The translations under genes were made by a program, and so were the position numbers. The notes below the pieces were generated by a model. That model was not told the DNA's origin. It was given only the letters and a program-made list of their open reading frames with translations, and made no database searches. 35,521 nucleotides of DNA, from contig JAFGAP010000074.1 of assembly GCA_016933635.1 (NCBI GenBank), forward strand, positions 1 through 35,521, in the 5' to 3' direction. Origin of the DNA: Kosmotogaceae bacterium (GTDB lineage Bacteria; Thermotogota; Thermotogae; Petrotogales; Kosmotogaceae). Positions 32,106-35,521 of the stretch are shown piece after piece (the first letter of the stretch is position 1; every line of letters begins with the position of its first letter).

Positions 32106-34007
32106 CTAATCCTTTGTCATGTCAGGCTCTTCAGCAGATGCTCCCGGAGCAATATCTATTGCCTCAAGGTCATCCTTGTAATAATTACCGGCTTCGAGTC
32201 CCAGAATATCGGCCAGTTCCTTCCCTGAAATAGTCTCTTTCTGAAGAAGATAGTCGGCCGCTTCATCAAGCTTTTTTCTGTGGTCTGAAAGCACTCTCTT
32301 GGCCTTCTCATAACAAGTGAGGACAATAGTCTTTACTTCAGAGTCAATTTCGCTAGCGATCTCCTCAGAATAGTTTTTCATTCTTGTGAGTTCTCTTCCC
32401 AGAAATACCTCTTCTTCCTCTTTGCCCCAGGCAATTGGTCCCAGTCTTTCACTCATTCCGAACTGCGTCACCATACTTCTCGCCATCGCGCTTGCTCTTT
32501 CTAGATCACTAGCTGCTCCAGTAGTTATTTCTCCAAAAACAAGATCTTCGGCCGCTCTTCCTCCAAGCGCCTGTGCCATATTATCGAGAAGCTCAGACCT
32601 GGTTATGAGATACCTGTCTTCGAGCGGAAGGCTTTCTGTAAATCCAAGCGTTGAAGTCCCGCGTGGAATTATCGTTACTTTGTGAACCGGAAATGCCTTT
32701 GGAAGGATTAGTCCAACAACTGCATGACCCAGCTCATGATATGCAAGTATCTTTTTCTCTCTATCGCTTATGATTCTCGATCTCTTTGCTGGACCTGCCA
32801 AAACTCTGTCAATGGCTTCCTCAAGTTCGGTCATTCCGATCATCTTTTTCTTTTTTCTGGCCGAGAGAATGGCCGCCTCATTTATCAAGTTCTCAAGATC
32901 TGCACCAACAAATCCAGGTGTCCTTCTTCCAAGGAGTTGAACATCGACTTCGGGATCTATTGGTTTTCCACGCATGTGAATTTTCAGAATCTCTGATCTT
33001 CCTTTCAAATCGGGGGGATCGACAGATATCTTCTTGTCGAATCTCCCAGGTCTCAACAAAGCTTTGTCGAGAATGTCGGGACGGTTTGTTGCAGCTATTA
33101 CTATGACACCGGTCTTGGCATCAAACCCATCCATCTCGACTAGAATCTGGTTCAAAGTCTGTTCTCGCTCATCATGTCCGCCACCAAGCCCGGCTCCTCT
33201 ATGTCTTCCAACTGCATCGATTTCATCAATGAAAAGAATCGCTGGCGCTGAAGACTTCGCCTGTGTAAACAGATCTCTCACTCTTGCTGCGCCGACCCCC
33301 ACGAAGAGCTCGACGAAGTCCGAACCACTGATGAAGAAAAACGGAACACCAGCTTCACCAGCCACAGCTCTCGCAAGCAATGTCTTTCCAGTTCCAGGAG
33401 GTCCCACAAGCAGAAGCCCCTTGGGCATTCTAGCGCCAGTATCTGCAAAAACGGACGGATCCTTGAGATAACTGACAATATCTGCCAGTTCTTGCTGCGC
33501 CTCATCAACTCCTGCTACGTCTTTGAAAGTTATCCTCTTATCGGTGTTAACGTACTTCTTCGCGGGACTTTTCGTAAAAGTGAAAGCTTGAGAATTCCTT
33601 CCGGACATTGATCTCATGAGGAAGAACCATATGAATATGATTACCCCAAGAGGGATCAAAGTGCCAAGGAGATTCACCCAGAATAGAGAATCACTTCCGC
33701 GTTCGAACGTTATGTTTACCCCTCTTTCAGCAAGTAAGTCAATATGATCCTGGAAGGTTTGTGTTACAAGAGTTTGAGATGGAAGGTAAGTCTCAAGAGA
33801 TCTTCTTGGATTGTCCCCCGTGATGTAGACAACTTTTCCGCTGTCGTAAACAACTATATCGATAATGTTATTGAAGTCATCCAAGAATTTCGTGTATGGA
33901 ACTATGACGCTTGTCTCAGACGGATACAGGCCCCTGAGAGCAATCAGCAGGAAAATGCCCAAAACAACGTAAAATAGAACCATTCCAATCCTGGGCTTTT
34001 GATCCAC
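32106..34007 (-). CDS. ftsH: ATP-dependent zinc metalloprotease FtsH
   Basis: A 633-residue membrane AAA+ protease, the usual length. Two membrane segments lie at about 8-26 and 110-131 with a small extracytoplasmic domain between. The ATPase domain has Walker A GPPGTGKT (202-209), pore loop FVG (235-237), Walker B ILFIDEID (257-264) and the second region of homology ATNRPDILDKALLRPGRFD. The zinc site is HELGH (424-428). It degrades unstable or misassembled membrane and cytosolic proteins. GTG 34007 is chosen, as AAAGGAGGT lies seven bases upstream; the TTG at 34025 is upstream of that site. The ribosome site lies within the last codons of tilS. Confidence 0.97.
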   Translation of the reverse strand: MDQKPRIGMVLFYVVLGIFLLIALRGLYPSETSVIVPYTKFLDDFNNIIDIVVYDSGKVVYITGDNPRRSLETYLPSQTLVTQTFQDHIDLLAERGVNITFERGSDSLFWVNLLGTLIPLGVIIFIWFFLMRSMSGRNSQAFTFTKSPAKKYVNTDKRITFKDVAGVDEAQQELADIVSYLKDPSVFADTGARMPKGLLLVGPPGTGKTLLARAVAGEAGVPFFFISGSDFVELFVGVGAARVRDLFTQAKSSAPAILFIDEIDAVGRHRGAGLGGGHDEREQTLNQILVEMDGFDAKTGVIVIAATNRPDILDKALLRPGRFDKKISVDPPDLKGRSEILKIHMRGKPIDPEVDVQLLGRRTPGFVGADLENLINEAAILSARKKKKMIGMTELEEAIDRVLAGPAKRSRIISDREKKILAYHELGHAVVGLILPKAFPVHKVTIIPRGTSTLGFTESLPLEDRYLITRSELLDNMAQALGGRAAEDLVFGEITTGAASDLERASAMARSMVTQFGMSERLGPIAWGKEEEEVFLGRELTRMKNYSEEIASEIDSEVKTIVLTCYEKAKRVLSDHRKKLDEAADYLLQKETISGKELADILGLEAGNYYKDDLEAIDIAPGASAEEPDMTKD

Positions 34008-34011
34008 AGAA

Positions 34012-35403
34012 TTACCTCCTTTCAAGGCAAAAAACTACATTATTACGACTGGAGGGGCCAACTCTACATAACTCGCTCGTGACAACACCCGGAATCCATA
34101 GGATCTCTCCAAAAGCGTTTTCAAGAACCATTATCTTACTCGAGAAGCCCTTCAAACCCTTGTCTGACAAAATCTCAACTACTCTCTTCTCTCTTTTCAT
34201 TCCAAAGGGAATAACCTTGTCCTTGTCATTCATCTTTCTAAAACTCAACGGAAATATGATTCGGGAAACCGAACACATGCTTTTAAAAGCACCATCAAGT
34301 TCTCCGAAATCCTCATTTGCCATCTCAGCCTTGGATTCGATTCTAATTCGCCAACCCTCTCCTTCGCAGGCAAAAGGCACAGACTCTATAAAGCTCTGGT
34401 CTTGACCACGAAACTCAAGGGTTCCCCTGTAAAAAAACACAAACCTGCCAATTTTGGAAGCCTTCACATCCTCTTTGAACTGTACAGTCCATCGCCCTTT
34501 GTCTTCGGATAAGAGATCAAAAAAGGCTAGAACTCGCTCGCGAGAAGGTGGGTAGTTGTCAAGGCTCATAGTTGACACAATCTTTCTTACCAACTCAAAA
34601 ATGAGAGGTCTCTCTATCTGCCGCATTTTTGAGACTTCAGCGAAATATATCCCATCTGCCTTCCCAAACCGGGACAATAGCAACTCAACCCTTGAATCGA
34701 TGAATGAGTATCCGTCATAGATGTTTTCAAAGAACCTCCAAATAGCTTTATTAAGTGCCGGGTTCATCTTTCTCAGTTCCGGTATGACCCTCAAACGAAG
34801 GAAATTGCGCTCAAAATCATCTTCAGCGTTGGTTTCATCCTCCATGAATGTAACCTTGTTAATTGTAACATAATCTATAATACGTTGCATATCGCTGAAC
34901 AGCAGTGGCCTTATCAAATCAACGTTCGACGGGCGCAATCCAATTAAGCCTTTCATGCCAGTTCCTTTCAATAATCTCAGTAAGGTATTCTCCACCAAAT
35001 CATCTCGATTGTGACCAAGAGCTATGCGGTCAGCTCCTACCGAAGCTTTTACATCTCTCAAGAAGCCATATCTTACTTCTCTTGCAGCAGACTCAACTGA
35101 TCTTCCCCGTTTCATTCTCATGTATTCCCTTACATCGCGCTTTTCATGGAAAAAACCTATAGATCGGTCTCTGCAGAAGGACTCTATCATTCTTGCCTCT
35201 TCCCGGGGGCCCTCTTCACGAAGCCCGTGGTTGAGATTCGCCGCTATAAGCTCTATCTTCAGTGTTGATTTCAAGTTGTTTAGAACATTCAATAGGGCCA
35301 TTGAATCCTTCCCCCCGGAAACAGCAACAAGAATTCTCTGTTCTTTACGTATAAGACCCCATTCTTCCACAAATCGAAGGACCTCCAGCTCGAAGCTATC
35401 CAT
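34012..35403 (-). CDS. tilS: tRNA(Ile)-lysidine synthase
   Basis: A 463-residue PP-loop ATPase that converts C34 of tRNA-Ile(CAU) to lysidine. The P-loop SGGKDS is at 29-34, NLNHGLR at 57-62 follows, and the HNRDDLVENTLLRLLKGTG stretch marks the TilS N-terminal domain. The C-terminal half is the tRNA-binding TilS-C region and is poorly conserved, ending with the typical short strand set. ATG 35403 is chosen, with GGTGG just upstream; the frame stays open into the tRNA gene, but those codons are tRNA sequence. A hairpin (35424-35444) separates it from the tRNA. The ftsH gene follows, a common pairing in bacteria. Confidence 0.95.
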   Translation of the reverse strand: MDSFELEVLRFVEEWGLIRKEQRILVAVSGGKDSMALLNVLNNLKSTLKIELIAANLNHGLREEGPREEARMIESFCRDRSIGFFHEKRDVREYMRMKRGRSVESAAREVRYGFLRDVKASVGADRIALGHNRDDLVENTLLRLLKGTGMKGLIGLRPSNVDLIRPLLFSDMQRIIDYVTINKVTFMEDETNAEDDFERNFLRLRVIPELRKMNPALNKAIWRFFENIYDGYSFIDSRVELLLSRFGKADGIYFAEVSKMRQIERPLIFELVRKIVSTMSLDNYPPSRERVLAFFDLLSEDKGRWTVQFKEDVKASKIGRFVFFYRGTLEFRGQDQSFIESVPFACEGEGWRIRIESKAEMANEDFGELDGAFKSMCSVSRIIFPLSFRKMNDKDKVIPFGMKREKRVVEILSDKGLKGFSSKIMVLENAFGEILWIPGVVTSELCRVGPSSRNNVVFCLERR

Positions 35404-35423
35404 CTTTTCCACCACCAATAGTA

Positions 35424-35444
35424 ATGCGCCCATAAAGGGCGCAT
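35424..35444 (-). promoter_or_regulatory. Hairpin between tRNA-Thr and tilS
   Basis: ATGCGCCC at 35424-35431 pairs perfectly with GGGCGCAT at 35437-35444 (8 bp, five-base loop). It begins one base after the tRNA CCA end. No T-run follows on the minus strand, so it is more likely an RNA-processing signal or a weak attenuator than a terminator. Confidence 0.55.
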
Positions 35445-35445
35445 C

Positions 35446-35521
35446 TGGAGCCAACGAAGGGACTTGAACCCCCAACCTGCTCATTACGAATGAGCCGCTC
35501 TACCGGTTGAGCTACGTTGGC
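35446..35521 (-). tRNA. tRNA-Thr, anticodon CGU
   Basis: A complete 76-base tRNA that ends exactly at the window edge. The acceptor stem pairs GCCAACG with CGTTGGC perfectly. The D-arm is GCTC-AACCGGTA-GAGC, the anticodon stem GCTCA/TGAGC carries the loop TTCGTAA with anticodon CGT (reads ACG), and the T-loop is TTCAAGT with two G-T wobbles in the T-stem. The discriminator is T and CCA is encoded. Its promoter lies outside the window. Confidence 0.96.

Noticed and set aside
33034-33471. 145-codon plus-strand frame
   Set aside because: It is antisense to the FtsH ATPase domain and follows from codon bias there.
35024-35467. 147-codon plus-strand frame
   Set aside because: It is antisense to the tilS P-loop region and runs into the tRNA gene.
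35404-35484. N-terminal extension of TilS
   Set aside because: The codons come from the T-arm and acceptor of tRNA-Thr and the following hairpin; ATG 35403 has its own ribosome site.

Overview
The window looks like a chromosomal segment from a mesophilic or moderately thermophilic member of the Thermotogota, most likely near Mesotoga or Kosmotoga. That assignment is inference. It rests on gene content (a DHH-CBS-CCA nucleotidyltransferase fusion of about 862 aa, an EF-G paralogue, an L/ODC-type decarboxylase), on tight strings of overlapping genes, on very frequent TTG and GTG starts with strong Shine-Dalgarno sequences, and on moderate GC. I see no insertion sequence, prophage, CRISPR array, rRNA or plasmid signature. 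This is core chromosome rather than an island.

Layout. (1) Positions 1-2185, plus strand: the end of a sugar ABC transporter operon, with a binding-protein C-terminus and two permeases resembling the glucose/mannose group; no ATPase gene follows. (2) 2186-2543: a gene-poor gap between convergent units. (3) 2544-4417, minus strand: an ornithine/alanine-racemase-family enzyme and a GNAT acetyltransferase joined by an ATGA overlap. (4) 4509-16824, plus strand: one long string of eleven genes: GIY-YIG/DUF123 protein, SAM hydrolase, NtrB-like histidine kinase, NtrC-like regulator, CCA-adding enzyme fusion, lipoprotein, Nudix hydrolase, ispE, rqcH, a membrane protein and a rhomboid protease. It ends in a strong bidirectional terminator. 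(5) 16855-18018, minus strand: an ornithine/lysine decarboxylase with its own promoter. (6) 18145-23082, minus strand: DUF503 protein, an exported DUF4139-like protein, YqeK, an LCP-like protein without the catalytic motif, a true LCP protein and a GAF/fRMsr-like protein. (7) 23149-35521, minus strand: tRNA-Thr(CGU), tilS, ftsH, a hotdog-like protein, a radical SAM protein, a PhoB/PhoR-like two-component pair, pyrimidine-nucleoside phosphorylase, an exported phosphodiester-glycosidase-family protein and an EF-G paralogue, closed by a strong terminator.

Together the genes cover envelope work (LCP pair, rhomboid, FtsH, lipoprotein, glycosidase, two sensor kinases), tRNA and translation quality control (tilS, CCA enzyme, RqcH, EF-G paralogue, tRNA-Thr), and small-molecule housekeeping (isoprenoids, nucleosides, SAM, polyamines, D-amino acids). 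The most unusual points are the pseudo-LCP/LCP pair, the related C-terminal tails of the rhomboid protease and its membrane neighbour, the hairpin that holds a permease start codon in its loop, the NtrC-type activator in a lineage where sigma-54 is not expected, and a GAF/fRMsr-like domain fused to an unrecognised N-terminal half. I did not find a clearly new multi-gene defence or mobile system.
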